This document shows, piece by piece, positions 10,619-23,495 of a DNA stretch of 64,000 bases. Position numbers and translations under genes: made by a program. Source of the DNA: Chamaelirium japonicum (taxonomy: Eukaryota; Streptophyta; Magnoliopsida; Liliales; Melanthiaceae); contig OX393549.1 of NCBI GenBank assembly GCA_947650365.1, positions 32,473,126 through 32,537,125 on the forward strand, read 5' to 3'. Below the pieces are notes generated by a model. It saw nothing but the letters and a program-made list of their open reading frames with translations, had not been told where the DNA came from and searched no databases. Numbering within the stretch: position 1 is the first letter of the stretch; each line of letters starts with the position of its first letter.

Positions 10619-10977
10619 GAGTGTTTTGAAAACCGGACCGGACCGGGCAGTTCGACCTGTTTGGACCGGAACCAGAACATGTCTCCGGTCGGTCTTTGAA
10701 TAAACCGGTTTGTTTGGAAAAATCTATTAAAAAAATAAATTATACATTTTGTTTAAAAAAAAAAAAAGGATGGTTAGGTCTTGAACACATGATTTATGGT
10801 TTTAAAACATTTAAGCATGTCTTTTTAACTAAGAAATCATAATATTTTTTTAAATATTTATTAAATATATTTTTTAAAATACCTATTTCTCAAGCGGTTC
10901 AAGCAACGATTTGAATCGATTTGGACCGGACTAGATGCTTTTTCCGTTTGCCTTCTGGTCCGATTTTGAAAACATTA
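10619..10977. mobile_element. TIR element (GTTTTGAAAACCGGACC ends)
   Basis: The left end GTGTTTTGAAAACCGGACC and the right end GGTCCGATTTTGAAAACAT form an imperfect inverted repeat. The outer flanks CCTCGCGG (10611-10618) and CCTCACGG (10978-10985) agree at 7 of 8 bases and are a likely 8-bp target duplication. The interior is AT-rich with no frame. It lies just after the P450 stop codon. A truncated relative is at 50278-50375. Confidence 0.65.
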
Positions 10978-10985
10978 CCTCACGG

Positions 10986-11873
10986 TGGTTCGGGGGTGTC
11001 CGGCCAGCGCTCAATGCATCGGCGTTCGAACCAAGTCTGGGAGTCGGTACGATTCATCGATAGGAGTCATGTGCAATGGACAACTGCGATTGTGCCACGA
11101 AGGTTGGACATGGGTGTGGGTGCTCTCTCAATCTTACCAGCTCAGTTCATAGGACGCAGGTCATGGCCAATGAAAGTGGTCACTGCTGTGATGCGGGAGG
11201 TGGCAAAAGAGTCGGAGGAGGGTTAGGGGGGAGTGAGATTCATCTGGAGAGGGGGATAAAGGACAGCCGAGTTTAAATGGAGTATCAATTTGGGTGCTAC
11301 AGTAATTCCACTGCCGGTTACATAACACTCCAGATATTACTGTAGCAGATACAGTGATTTCACTGTATCAATTCGGACAGCAGAGTATTAACTCGATTAC
11401 TATAGTGAAATTACTGTAGCAACCAAATTGAAATCACTATAGCAGGCACTATTACCGAAAACCGATAACGAGCACTACACAGGCTCTATTACTAAAGGAA
11501 CCACCATGCTATTGTTCCAACAAATCCCGCAGGGTTCAAACACAATCAAGCGGATCAGCAGTTAAGCACTTCCATCAAACGGCCACGAACAACAACGATA
11601 AGCCATGAAAGTTTCAAAGCCTGATTTGTTTTTAAGGTATGGAATGGCAGTCACACACACACACACACACTTTGCCCCCCTGTACTTCCATCCCTTCTTT
11701 AACTTCATGGCTTTGTTGAGACAAAACATACAAACCAAAAGACACCAACCAAATGAAATTTCAAAACACACTGCTACAGATGGATAGATTCACTTCCAAT
11801 GTCAAGACAATGAGATCATAGTTCAGTGACAGGCGAGAGCGAAAGATAGGGAGTGAGAGCATCCGAATACCAT
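10986..11873. other. Intergenic between the P450 and SRP-receptor genes
   Basis: No gene is seen. The part 11288-11520 is rich in inverted TTACTGTAGCA/TGCTACAGTAA motifs. An (AC)n tract lies at 11650-11669. The last few hundred bases probably contain the 3' untranslated region of the minus-strand SRP-receptor gene. Confidence 0.5.
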
Positions 11874-14800
11874 TCACTTCAGGAGAGTTTTGACGATGGA
11901 CTTGACATTCAGCTTCTTAAGGTCGGTGTATGACTGACCACAGCCGACGAACATCACAGGTGACCCAGAAATGTAGACCATGGAAAGGGCTGCTCCAACC
12001 TGCACCAAATTTCAGCCTTCTCATAAGAATTGTGAAAAACAAATGTCAATGCACAGCAAAAAAATTTTTAAAAAAATCACTGCAATAATGAGTACTAACC
12101 TTGTCATCGATCGTATCAAACTTGGTGAGCAGGATGCCATCAATCAACCTCGCAGTCGGGACCGCCGAAAGGTCCGCTAGTTTCTGCAGAAAGATATCAA
12201 GAGGCAATCAGCAGCGATCGAAAGCAGAAGCATGTCCGTCTTGCATTACAAGTTTATCTACATATTGGAATTCTCGCACGGCAGTCTCGGACTATTAGGG
12301 TAACCACAGAACAAAACCTGATTGAACTTTGACAGTTGATCAACGGCATCATTTCCAACCAGTGCCTCCCCGACAAAAAGAACTAAATCTGGGGTGTTGA
12401 GATTGATGAGCTTGGAGAGTGCCCTCATTAACGGCTCGTTGTCCTGAAATGCAATAAGGATACAAATCGATATGTAAATGCCATTCTTAAGTCCTAGTAT
12501 AGCTTTAAAATCACCGAGGAAGATTTCGACAGTCAAAGCAAGACGACAGAAGTTGCTCCTGACCTGCATCCGGCCAGCTGTGTCGACAAGAACAACATCC
12601 ACATTGTTACGACCAGCATCCTGAATGGCTTCCTTCGCTACGATCGCGGGATCCTTCTCATACCCTTTCTCAAATATAGGTATCTGAAAGAAGAAAAAGA
12701 GGACATTCAATGACATTCCGCAACTCTAAGAAACAACAACAATAATAATAAGAGGATACGGGATATGAGTTGCCACCCTATTTCTGCCGAAATTCGCTTG
12801 CGGCTCATTTACCACCTAGAGAAAAAAAAATTGAATTTTTTTTTTTTGTGGATCATCTATCTATGGCTAGATGATCATCCTCACAAAAAATCATCAATTT
12901 TGAAAACCTCTAGGGGGGTCAAATAAGCATTTCCTATTAACGAGTCAAATAAGCATTTCCTATTAACGAGTGAAATAGACGTTTATAAACATTCTACATA
13001 TTTGAACCCCCTAAAGGTTTTCAAATTTGATGATTTTTTGTGTGGATGAACATCTAACCATAGATAGATGACCCACAAAAAAAATTAAAAAAAAAAAAAA
13101 ACGTCTAGGTTGGAAAGGAGCCACTAGCCAATTCTGGTGGAAATAGACAAGCGGCTCATTTCCCGTTTCCTCTAATAATAATGGAACACTCATGAATATC
13201 CAAGTAATGGGTCTTGTGACAACTGAGGCAATCTGTTTCACATGACAGAAACCTTAGCTTACTTGTCCCAATGAGCACATTGAAGTCCTCTTTGGAAGCA
13301 GAAGAGCTTTTTGGCCTATATATGAAGGAAATTTAAAGAAACTGCAAACTACTAACCCATAATTTACCAAGGGATGTACATCAATCAGTAGATTCAGTAT
13401 ATTGAACAGAAACATGCATCCTTTACTATAATTTATGCAAGCTGGTGTCAGGTCAGAAAGCTAAAAGCCATACCTGGAGTCTGCGAGCATGTGTCCGGAG
13501 CTGCTCAACAGCACCTGACCTAAATGTATCACAAGCTGCTAACATGACATTGATATTGTGCTGCAAGAGCCAATATGCAACCTGTGGCATGGAAGTTAAA
13601 AGACAATTAGCTAGTGTTGGAATTGATCCCATTGATCAAAGTTGCATCCAAAATGTGCAACTCAAAAAAAGAAAATGGCAACTGTCCAAAAAAAAAATAG
13701 TTCCTTAACCTTGGCAAGATTGGTGGATTTTCCAACCCCATTGACACCGACAAAAACAACAACATATGGTTTCCCTTGCTCCTTAGCAGCATGTACCTCT
13801 CTCAAGATGTCAATTGACCGTCTTGGAGTTAAAATGCGAAGAAGGGCTTCTTCCATTGCAGCCTGTAATTGTCATCCAACATAAGATGAGGCTGGAAGTA
13901 GTATAATCAATCCATGCATGGACTAAAGATATTGGTAAAAGAAAAGATAACAAACCTGGACAGTTGATGAGACTCTTGTGAATGATCCCAGCTTTTTTCC
14001 TTCAAGGCTAGCTGCGACTGATTCACAAAGCTTCTCAGCTATTTCCTCCGCCTGCAAATGCCACATTTCAATTCTATCAATGGAGGAGAAGAAAATGGAT
14101 TCCTAGGAAAATCACACACTTTATTTTGATAGACATTTGTAAATTAAGCATATATGATGACCAGCTATGACCAGCATACCACATTTTTCGTCATCAACCT
14201 ATCCTTGAGGGCTTTCAGTGCTGGTTCCAAGTCCGATTTCTCCAAAATAGCATTCCCTGCAATGCTAAACTCACAAATTTGCCAAAGAAATAATAAATCA
14301 GTGAAAAACCAACAGCGGTATGTTGAATTTATGGAATAAAATATTATACCTAAGTCAAAAGAACACAGTAAAGCCACATTAGATTCTCTATCTTAATTTT
14401 ACAGGATATTACAATATAGTTTCCCAAAAGAAACCTAATTTGAGAGCTTGCATGTCAATCCAGAAGAGTTACATACTAATAACACCCAAATACTTCACTT
14501 ATGTGTGTGTCAGACATACGATGAGATAAGATTCTCGAATACCTGACTGATACCTTTGGATCATGATTCTGCAAAAATTGCACCACTCGACCTACTTATA
14601 AAATTGTTTGCAGTTACACTGTGACCGATTGCTATGCTCTCACAAATATGCAACCGGTTGGTCCGGTTGTCAGACTTAGGAGAAATAGTAACAAAAGGTA
14701 GCATGCATTCACCTGTCCTGTTTATGGAGAGGATGTGAGGCGTTTATTTATCAAACCCCATGTGTGTTGAAGTGTGCATCTTATACATATTGACTGGATA

Positions 14801-16237
14801 CATTGTATCACACGGACACAGCACATACATGGATATATGTAATCCCAATCAGGCACGCGACATCATGCGAGAGACCCTTTCCGTGACATAATCGCAGCCG
14901 CCTGTGACGGCTATGGTACATCAATATTTTCTCATTTTCTTGGAAAAATTGCAGTGACTTCCCCTGAGGTTTGAGATAATTGCAATGACACCCCCTCACT
15001 TTTGAAATATTGCACTGACCTCCCCGGAGGTTTTGTTTTATTGATAGGAACCTCCCCTAAACAAACAATTGTGGACGGTGCCATCAAAGAAAAAAAACTA
15101 TTTTACCCATTTTATTTTTTTGGTAAATTACACTTTACCAACCCCCCCCCCCAACCCCCCTATAGTTAATAAACTACATTTTTGCCCCCTTCAATTCAAT
15201 TTGAATAGATATAATTACCAATAAAGAAATTTAGTAGTTGACAAAAAGAGGTAAAGTGATAACATTTAGAACTCTAGGGACCGATTCGGAACAAAAAAAA
15301 ACTTCATGGGGGTAAAAAAAACTTCATGGGGGTTAAGTGACTAAGAGCTAAACTTTAGGGTGGTAAAGTGCAATTTACCCTTAATTTTTAAAAAATATGA
15401 AAAAAAAAACTTTAAAAACTATGAAAATACAATTAGTCATCCTATGTGTCAAGTTCATGTCTTGCTTTTCAAATTCATTTTTGGATTTATTTTTTCAATT
15501 TTTAGTAGAGGTAAAATGGATATTTACATATTTCTTTTATGACATCATCAACTTTTTTTATATGGGAGGTTTTTTGTCAATAAAATTAAATCTCAATGGA
15601 GGTCAGTGTAATATTTCAAAAGTGAGGGGGTGTCACTACAATTACCCCAAACCTCATGGGACGACATTGCAATTTTCCCTATTTCCTTTTGAACAATGTT
15701 ATTCAGACATCCAATTTTCCATCTAGATTGGGCCATCCTGACATTTCACCCGATCTTAGTCGTTCCTTTGTGATGTAAGACAAGTATGAGGATCCTATCA
15801 AAAGCAGGGGTTCTCGCTCTATGTTAAAATTTTGGTTTGGGAATGTGCAAATTTTCATAACAGCAGAGGGGTATTTTGATTTTTCACTATGTTCATTTTT
15901 TCATATCGGGTTGAAACTTAGACGGCGGGTAGGTCTAGATGTGAGGAAGCTATGAAAATTTTTTGGAGGTGATCCGTTCGTTGGATAGGGAGATATCAAA
16001 GGATTATCAAATCTGATATGTGTATTCAAGATTTTGGTTTGAGCTCGTTGCGGGGGATTCGACGATGGAAAGTGACGGATCTTGTGTGGGGTGGGGAAAT
16101 GGTATAGACTTGATATGGCGAGGTTTTAATGATGAATCAATGTAGTTTAGATGGGTTTTATCATGTTTATTTTCAAGTTATTTTAGGGTTTTGGCAAGGG
16201 TTTCGATGAATTAAAATTTAAAAGGATTTTTGTGATG

Positions 16238-16273
<36 letters not shown>

Positions 16274-19200
16274 GAAGAGAGTAGAGAAAGGAAGAAACCT
16301 AGGAATCAGCACCTAGAGTTTCATTGGAGTTGACATCAACGAAAGGGAGATGAAACCTTTCAACAGGAAACATAGAAAATTTACATTACTCAACTCATTA
16401 CAAATAACAAAAGGAATAGGGGTCTGTAAAGTTACATTACTCAACCCATCCCCTGCTTGCTTTGCAACCATCGTGGAAGAGTCGTGCACCCAAGTTTCGC
16501 ACACTTGATTACTTTCGTGTGTGTTTGTACGTGTGCATGTATAATGATCCATGCCCTTATATCTCATATGCCCATGTCCCCATGTTTGTATTTGATATTT
16601 GGGTATCATAGGTTACATATTGAAAAATCAAGACATATACCAAGCAAGGTCATTACAATGTTCTACACGTTCGAAAGCATCCCAGGAATTGTACCCTCCG
16701 ATGATACGATCATAGCTTATCTTACATCTTAAATTTGGTTTCCCTTTATTTTTTTGAGTTTCTTTTTAATCGAGTCATTAGATTGGTTTTACATCTTTAG
16801 GGGTACATTTAAATATGTTAAGCGAGCTTATATCGATGTTAGGATATCGATGTTAGGATATAATTAAAGATTAGCATCTGAATTTTGGCTCAAAGATAGA
16901 TCCAACTACTACGAGCCATATCAAGTGATTAAGGTTTTGTTTCATGCTGTATAAAAACATACGGTGCCTTAATAAGCATCTTTTGGATGGGTTGAAGACA
17001 CAAAGTAGAAGGGCAACTTGGGTTAGGCTCAAACGAGGCAGACAACCTAAAATCACTAATTGAGTTGAGTTGGATTGAAGGAGAACTCAAGTAGGGATTG
17101 AGCTTAAAAATTTCAACCAAAACCATTCGGTTGAGCCCAAACCTAACCCAAGCTCAACATAAACTCAACCAGAGATCAACCGTTATGCTACATCAGAATT
17201 ACCATCTATCTCGATTAGTTTCTTTTATCCAAAGATACTCAATTACCATAAAATTAATTAAGCCTTCAATCGAACCCAATCTCTCAATTCCCATGTTCAA
17301 CCGGTCAATCTGAATTTAGGTTAAGAAGGCATTGGGTTGGAGAAATCACAACCCTAGTTTGGTTCGGTTGGATTAGGATTGGAGTATATAGAGATCAGGT
17401 TGGATTAAGAGTTGCTTTACAACACAACCTAACCTGCCAGAGTTGCAATTAACCAAAAAGATTTGTTTAGACCAAGCTACTTGGACTAAAAGTGCAATTG
17501 CAAGAACAGGGAGTAAATGTGCTTTGTTTTTTGTTTTTTTAATAAGTAGATTTGAGTAATCTACATTTATTAACGTTCAAGTAGCTTGACCTATATATGC
17601 TAGGGAGTGGACATCCCCATGTTTTTTGAGTTATGAATGAAAACTGTATTTCCTTTGTTTATCTCCTTAGAGCTAGTTATCTTTACCTGGATTCAAACAC
17701 TTTGCCATTCAATTCCTCAGTTCTTCAATTCCTTGCAAGGAAAGGCAAAAGGTGAACTATTGTTCACATTTCCAAGTTAGATCTCCATCAATCAACCGGT
17801 ATGAGATCAAATATTGTGTATCAGGAAGTCGATTGGGGAAGGTTTGCATTGAAGCCCTCGAGGGGAAGATCGAAGAGAAGGAAACAAAGTTTGAACATCT
17901 CAAGAGGAACATAGAAGATGGCTTTCAAGTAATGAACAATCATTTTATGAGAAAGATGACCACAATGATATTATTGCATATTTTAGATCGAAGGATATCT
18001 AGATCGCAACAAAGTTAAAAACAATTATATAGTTGCTAAAGACCAGATTATCTCAAGTGAAGATCAAGTGATCACCATCACATTGGTAAAGATTCAACAC
18101 CACCAAGAAAATTCAATCCAAGGGGGACATCAACACATAATTAAAAAATTAGACCTGAAGGATCTGATGATCAGCACACCTTATTGAAAAGCTAACTTGT
18201 ACGTAATCTCACAACCATCAGCATTCATTGGCCTAAAAGGGATCAACGGTCAAGATCAAGCATCACAAAAAACAATACGACTAAAAGTAAAGTAAGAGAG
18301 CAAAAGTCTCCATCCATCGAAAGCTCACCTAGCTCAAGATCAATGCAACCTAAGGCCCGAGTGCTCCCACCTAGTAATTTGGTTATAGAAAGATCGAACC
18401 AAGTTTCACCACTAGGTTCTTCTGATCCTATGATGGAGGTCAACGATGAAGATGCTCAAAGGGGATCATGCTAACGAATTCATTGCACCGAAAGTTATTG
18501 GTGTGATCCATGGGATCTTAGGTTAAATCAAATCAAGGAGCCTTTTTAACCATTCATTTGCTATAATTTTCTCTCTTTGTTGTGAATCATTACATATCAA
18601 TCAATAGGGGTGTTTGCATTTTCATTTTAATTTTAAGGAATCTTAGTTGGATGGTTAGGAGTTAATTTAGAATTACCCTGATCTCATAATAGCCACAACT
18701 TCCAAGGCAACATTAGATATGAATGTGATAACTAGATCAGATTCAACATTTGATGTGTTAGACACCAAATGAACTCCTTAACTAAGTTACCATTGCATGG
18801 AAGTCAGTTGGTAGGATCAAGAGCATAAATGTCTTTTCTCATTTAGTCAAATAATTATACCTTCGTTTTTAACCGCTCGAATAAGTTTGGTTAAATCAAT
18901 AGGTAAGGTTAAGTCTAGAGAACTTAGAGTTCAAGTAACTTGGCCTCTACTAACTAACCGACTACTTTAGGAAGCAGCGTAATATTATGGCTAATGTAGT
19001 CAAGGCGGCTACGCGACGCCTAGGCGTTTTGCCATATCTAGGCAAAGCGGCGCCTATGCGTTGCTTAGGCGGCTCGACGAGTAATTATTAAATATTTTTA
19101 TATATAGTATAAATATATATACATGATTTTAATAATCTAGTAGCATGTTGATTATAATTTTCACCACCTAAAATTCAAATTATCTAGAAAATATAGGAAT

Positions 19201-21624
19201 ACCGTACCTATAAATTGAATCAAAAAATAAAAATAAAGAAAAAACTAAAGAAAAAAATCAATTTTTTAAAAAAAATACTAAAAAATTCAAGAAAAAATAT
19301 ATTAGGGTTTAGGGTTTAAGTTTAGATTAAATTCAACTCAATTTTGAATTAATTCAACTCAAATTTGAAAAACCCATCATAAGAATTTGAGTTAATTAAC
19401 TAAATTCAACACAATTAGAGTTAATTCTACTCAATTTGAGTTAATTCTACTCAGTTTTGAGTTAATTCAACTCAATTTTTAAAAAAAAAACCCAAATTCT
19501 TATAACACATCATAAGAATTTGAGTTAATTCAACTCAATTTTGAAAAACCCCCAAATTCTTATGAACCAATCATAAGAATATGAGTTAATTAAACTCAAT
19601 TTTGAGTTTATTCAACTCAATTCGAATTAATGCAACTCAATTTTGAGTTAATTCAAGTCAATTTTGAGTTTATTCAACTCAATTTTGAAAAAACCCCAAT
19701 TTCTTATGAACTTGTCATAAGAATTTGAGTTAATTCAACTCAATTTTGAAAACCCCCCAAATTCCTATGAATCCATCATAGGAATTTGAGATAATTTAAC
19801 TCGATTTTGGGTTTATACAACCCAATTTTGACTGAATTTTAAGTTAATTTAACTCAATTTTTAAAAAAGCCCAATTTTTATGAACCCATCATAAGAATTT
19901 GAGTTAACTTAACTCAATTTTGACCTTATTCAACTCAATTTGATTTAATTCAACTCAATTTTGAGTTAATACAACACAATTATAAATTAATTCAACTCAA
20001 TTTTGAAAAAATCCCAAATTGGATCAAGTGAAAAACGACCCAGGTGCATAGGAGGTCCTAGGCGGCCGCCTAAGGAAAACCACCGGCCTAGGGGGTCGCC
20101 TAGGCGCCCAAGGATCCAAAACACCTAGGCTGGGCGACTAGGCGGTGCCTAGGCGACGCTTTGACTACATAGATTATGGTATGATAAAAGTTCAATATAG
20201 CACTTAACTGCTTGATGATTGTAGATAATTAGAACTGTGTTTACCGAAAAAGATCCAACTTATTATGAGGAAGTCTAGATTTATAAAACTATAACCATAA
20301 TCGAGTGTTTTGTGGACCAACTGATACAACACCAATAAGCACAATATGTTTATAGCCTTAACAAGTAGGACTACTTGTCCATAAATGCGAAAAATAAGCC
20401 CATTAATACAAACTAGTGAACTAGGTAATTATGCTCATTCACTATAAGCCCATGACTCATAAGCATAATATCGACTTCTAGTTAATGACAAAAGAACTAG
20501 TTGTCCACCGAGAAATATGCATATGATAAATTAAATCAATCAAAACAATTAAAGCCAGTGGCTAAAGAATTCAACCCAAATGAACCACCTATTAAGAAAG
20601 TAATTACCAAGAAAAATTCGGATGATGAGGAAGAAACAAACCTCTGAAACATCGAGGAAAACCATCCCTTCTTCTTGACGCTAGGCTTCGCATTCTCGAC
20701 TTCCTCGTCTTCCTCTCCCTCGCTTTCGCTGCTCACTATCTCTTCTTCATCCATCTTGCTGTCACCCAAATCGGCCGCCACTACCTCCACGGCCCCGTCC
20801 CCTCTCTTATCAGCCGGGTCAGTAAAATCCAGCCTCGACTTGGAAGGAGAATCTGCCCAAACCCTATTCTTCTTCACATTCTTCTTCGGCTCCGCCTTGG
20901 AAGCCTTGTTAGAGACACCTGTATCCGTCTTCTTCCCCGTTTTAGGGCGCAACTTCTGTAATTTATTTACATCGAAGGCCCCTGCATCGGGGTCCCCATT
21001 ATCGTTATCCTTGACAGCACTCTGGGGACGGGAGGAATCCTTGATTCCATTAGTATGCCCGTTAGAACTACCGTTTGCTAAAGAGCGTCCTTTTCCTGAT
21101 TCACCGTCCGAGTCATCCTTTCCAGAATCGCTGCCGCTCCTCTGCCTCCCGTTTCCCTGCGACCCGGATTTCTGGCCGCCGCCGCCCTTCCCTTGCTTCT
21201 TTGCCGGCGCCGCCGGGGGCTTCCCTGCCTGCTTTGATCTCCGCAACTCCTCGGCCCGGGCCTCCGCCTCCTTCTGGAGCTGGCGGAAGGTCTCGTCGAA
21301 GTCGCCGTAGGATGCACGCTTGGGGTCATAGATCTGGGAGAACTCGCGGCGAACGGCGGTGAGGAGGTCGTCGACGTAGAGGAGGTGGAGGATGCGCTGG
21401 TACACGGCGACGAAGACCAGGCCAAGCTCGTTGTGGAAGGCCCATTTGAGGGTGTAGGCGACGCCGGGGGCGTCGTAGCTGAAGGCGGTGTCGGCCGAAC
21501 GCTCCTCGAGGAGGCAGGATCGGATCAGGGAGTCGATCGGGGATCCCTTAAGGGCGTTGCCGAGCTCCCGGCAGGTCCATAGAATCAGGCCGCCCCGCGT
21601 GAAGATCAGAAGCTGCTCCAACAT
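11874..21624 (-). CDS. SRPRA: Signal recognition particle receptor, alpha subunit (nine coding exons)
   Basis: The product is the GTPase on the ER membrane that docks the SRP-ribosome complex. Exons on the minus strand: 21624-20642, 14264-14180, 14051-13956, 13862-13710, 13581-13474, 12683-12564, 12443-12318, 12183-12100, 11999-11874. All junctions have GT/AG borders and keep frame; the total is 626 residues, normal for plants. The start [12 protein letters not shown] is the conserved family N-terminus (SRX domain, about 1-130, binds the beta subunit). A charged linker (about 130-345) follows, then the NG domain with P-loop GVNGVGKST (427-435), DTFRSGA (457-463), DTAGRM (509-514), TKFD (577-580) and GQSYTDL near 605. 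A Ser codon is split across intron 1, which is 6377 bp and full of repeats. No stop or shift was found, so the gene looks functional. Confidence 0.97.
12752..13172. mobile_element. Long-TIR MITE with 9-bp flanking duplication, in an SRPRA intron
   Basis: The left end GAGGATACGGGATATGAG pairs with the right end CTCATTTCCCGTTTCCTC. Inverted similarity continues over most of the element, including inner blocks around 12840-12915 and 13005-13080. The flanks are TAATAATAA at 12743-12751 and 13173-13181. A 9-bp duplication and long inverted repeats suggest a Mutator-like MITE, although the TAA-repeat target makes the exact TSD length uncertain. It lies between exons 5 and 6 of the SRP receptor. Confidence 0.75.
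14944..15679. mobile_element. TIR element in SRPRA intron 1, carrying a second MITE
   Basis: The left arm (about 14944-15060) and right arm (about 15575-15679) are inverted copies. Both contain TGACACCCCCTCACTTTTGA, ATATT-CACTGACCTCC and the outer AAAATTGCA. The interior is largely the second element at 15121-15382. Confidence 0.75.
15121..15382. mobile_element. MITE nested in the element at 14944-15679
   Basis: The ends GGTAAATTACACTTTACC and GGTAAAGTGCAATTTACC form an inverted repeat. The interior has a C-run, CTATAGTTAATAAACTACATTTT, TAGTTGACAAAA and a CTCTAGGGACC block. A decayed relative is at 6090-6305. Confidence 0.7.
16237..16270. repeat. (GA)n microsatellite
   Basis: GAGA repeats of about 34 bp inside SRPRA intron 1. 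Confidence 0.9.
17560..18480 (+). other. Possible decayed retroelement gag region in SRPRA intron 1
   Basis: A short plus-strand frame (17752-18018) has a charged, coiled-coil-like segment ([20 protein letters not shown]). A broken Ser/Pro-rich frame follows at 18240-18480. Both recall the start of Ty3-type gag regions, but there is no zinc knuckle, protease or LTR to support this. It could be unrelated intron sequence. Confidence 0.25.
18992..20172. mobile_element. TIR element with palindromic internal tandem repeats
   Basis: The ends TAATGTAGTCAAGGCG and CGCTTTGACTACATAG are inverted repeats. GCCTAGGCG-rich subterminal blocks follow (18998-19080 and 20040-20165). The flanks ATTATGGC (18984-18991) and ATTATGGT (20173-20180) agree at 7 of 8 bases, a likely 8-bp duplication. 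The core (about 19320-20015) is an array of AACTCAATTTTGAGTTAATT-like units broken by CCCCAAATTCTTATGAACC blocks. No transposase is present. It lies in SRPRA intron 1. Confidence 0.75.
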
Positions 21625-21631
21625 CTCTTCC

Positions 21632-21815
21632 CTGCGGGATCGAGGATTTCTGTGAGGATCAACGATCCGATATACAAGAATTGCGATGTTTTTCCGAATC
21701 AAATACGGGAGAAAAGGGAGATCGAAAGGATTCAGAGAGATCGAACCCTAATTTCTTCAAAGATGCCGCTGAACTGAGATCGAGGGTTGGAGGGAGGGGG
21801 GGAAGGGATCGGTAC
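21632..21815 (-). other. Probable intron in the SRPRA 5' untranslated region
   Basis: On the minus strand, TCGAAG|GTACCG at 21816/21815 and CCCGCAG|GGAAGAG at 21632/21631 are good donor and acceptor sites placed 7 nt before the ATG. Splicing here would remove an upstream in-frame ATG at 21702 that otherwise adds an unconserved N-terminal extension. This is inferred from the splice consensus only. Confidence 0.5.
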
Positions 21816-21942
21816 CTTCGAGAAACGCCGAGACTGAGGGGAAACGGTGGCGGAAATTAAAAAATAAAATAAAAGAATAAAGATAGTGGAGACGAGGGTT
21901 TAAAGGGAAAGGAGTCGTATTACACCGGTACTTCAGGGGCGC

Positions 21943-21950
21943 TATTTATA
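21943..21950 (-). promoter_or_regulatory. TATA box of SRPRA
   Basis: TATAAATA on the minus strand lies about 320 bp upstream of the ATG. That distance is mostly taken up by the proposed 5' untranslated exon and intron. The following transcribed region is CT-rich, as is common in plant leaders. Confidence 0.6.
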
Positions 21951-22256
21951 GGTGGCCGACCGGAGCGCGTTGAACGGCCGGCACGCCACCGGGAGTAATC
22001 GTGGACCTCGTGGGCCAAAACTCGAGCCCGGCCGAAGAGTCAAAGTCAAGCTTGGTCCAAACCTGGAATCATTTCGGATTTAAGTTTGGGTCCATGATTA
22101 AGATCCAAACAAACCACTTATAGGTTGGGCCGAGTCGGGCTGGGTACAGTTTAGTTTTAAACCCCGATGGGAGAAATTAAGTCAGGGGTGAGGTTGTTCT
22201 AGATCCATATCCTAACTCTTGGTCGGGTGGGACTTGTGTGTCGTATTGTATATCCA

Positions 22257-22792
22257 TCTATATAACATGGCACGTCGGTTTTGTGCTGATTAGACAAAAC
22301 GAAAGCTGACTAGGACAAACTGATTGGATAAAAATCAACCGAATAAATCTAACCGTTCGTTCAAAAATCAACACACGATCTCTATTTCCCCGTCAACCAA
22401 CTCTCTCCCCTTGGTTTCAAATCCCGACCCATTTAAAATGTACTAAACCCCTAAAATCCCGGCCCATTTAAATTGCACTAAACCTGACCGCTCATCCCGT
22501 GATTGTTGTTCGCATCAACGGCTAGAAACCCACCTGCTGAAAAATTTCGACCGCCCCAAACTATCAAATCGATCTCGAGGAATCCGTTCAAATAGAGACA
22601 GCTTCATGCCAATCAGCACGGGCGAGGATATGGATGTCCCTATGCATGCCGATATTATCGTCGAAAGTGTTTTGTTACCGAAGGCATTTGTTTAAGTGTG
22701 TTGTCATCGAAGTCGGCCCGCTGCAATGCCAACAGATGTGTTGCTGCAGAAGGCGGCCCACTGCAGTGCTGACAGGCACGGGCATACACTAG
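22257..22792 (+). mobile_element. Helitron A, first unit of a head-to-tail array
   Basis: It starts TCTATATAACATGGCACG after an A (22256) and ends ...GGCATACACTAG, immediately followed by the next TCTATATAACATGG. The last 130 bp hold two to three imperfect copies of a GAAGGCGGCCCGCTGCAGTGC-like module able to form GC-rich hairpins. The body is closely related to the reversed Helitron at 33201-33790. No protein is encoded. Confidence 0.8.
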
Positions 22793-23031
22793 TCTATATA
22801 ACATGGCACGGCGGTTTTGGGCTGACGAGGACCAAATGCTGACTAGATAAAAACAAACGCTGACTAGGCCAACAAAGATCGTCCGATGTGATTAAAAGAG
22901 GATGATCGTGAGAGGGGTTCGTCTACAGCTATCGCGAGAGAGATTTCAGCGCGAGAGGCGGGTCGTCTATAGCTGTCACAGAAATAGAGATGATCGTGAT
23001 TTCTCTCTCTCAAACCCCCGACCCATCTCCC

Positions 23032-23143
<112 letters not shown>

Positions 23144-23189
23144 GGCTCTTCGTCCCGATCGCAACCCTAGGTTAGTCTCTCTCTTTCTT

Positions 23190-23244
<55 letters not shown>

Positions 23245-23495
23245 TAAGGCCCCCCCTTCACCGCACGAGATCAGGCCCCTCCCTCCTTATCGTGTTCTCA
23301 CATCACTCCAGCTCCATTCTGGCTCTGCCGGCGTCAAGAAAGAAGATGGAGAGGGCATGAGCTCCTCCTCCCCCAGATCTCCCTCTTAACCCGATCACCC
23401 CTACCCCAAAACCTAGCAACCCATCCCTCCCTCCCTCATTGTGTTCTCACATCCCTTTGGCTCCACTCTGGCTCTGCCGGCGTCACGGAATAAGA

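Noticed and set aside
19304..19320. TTAGGGTTTAGGGTTTAA, two telomere-like units
   Set aside because: Only two units, embedded in an AT-rich transposon core; too short for an interstitial telomere.
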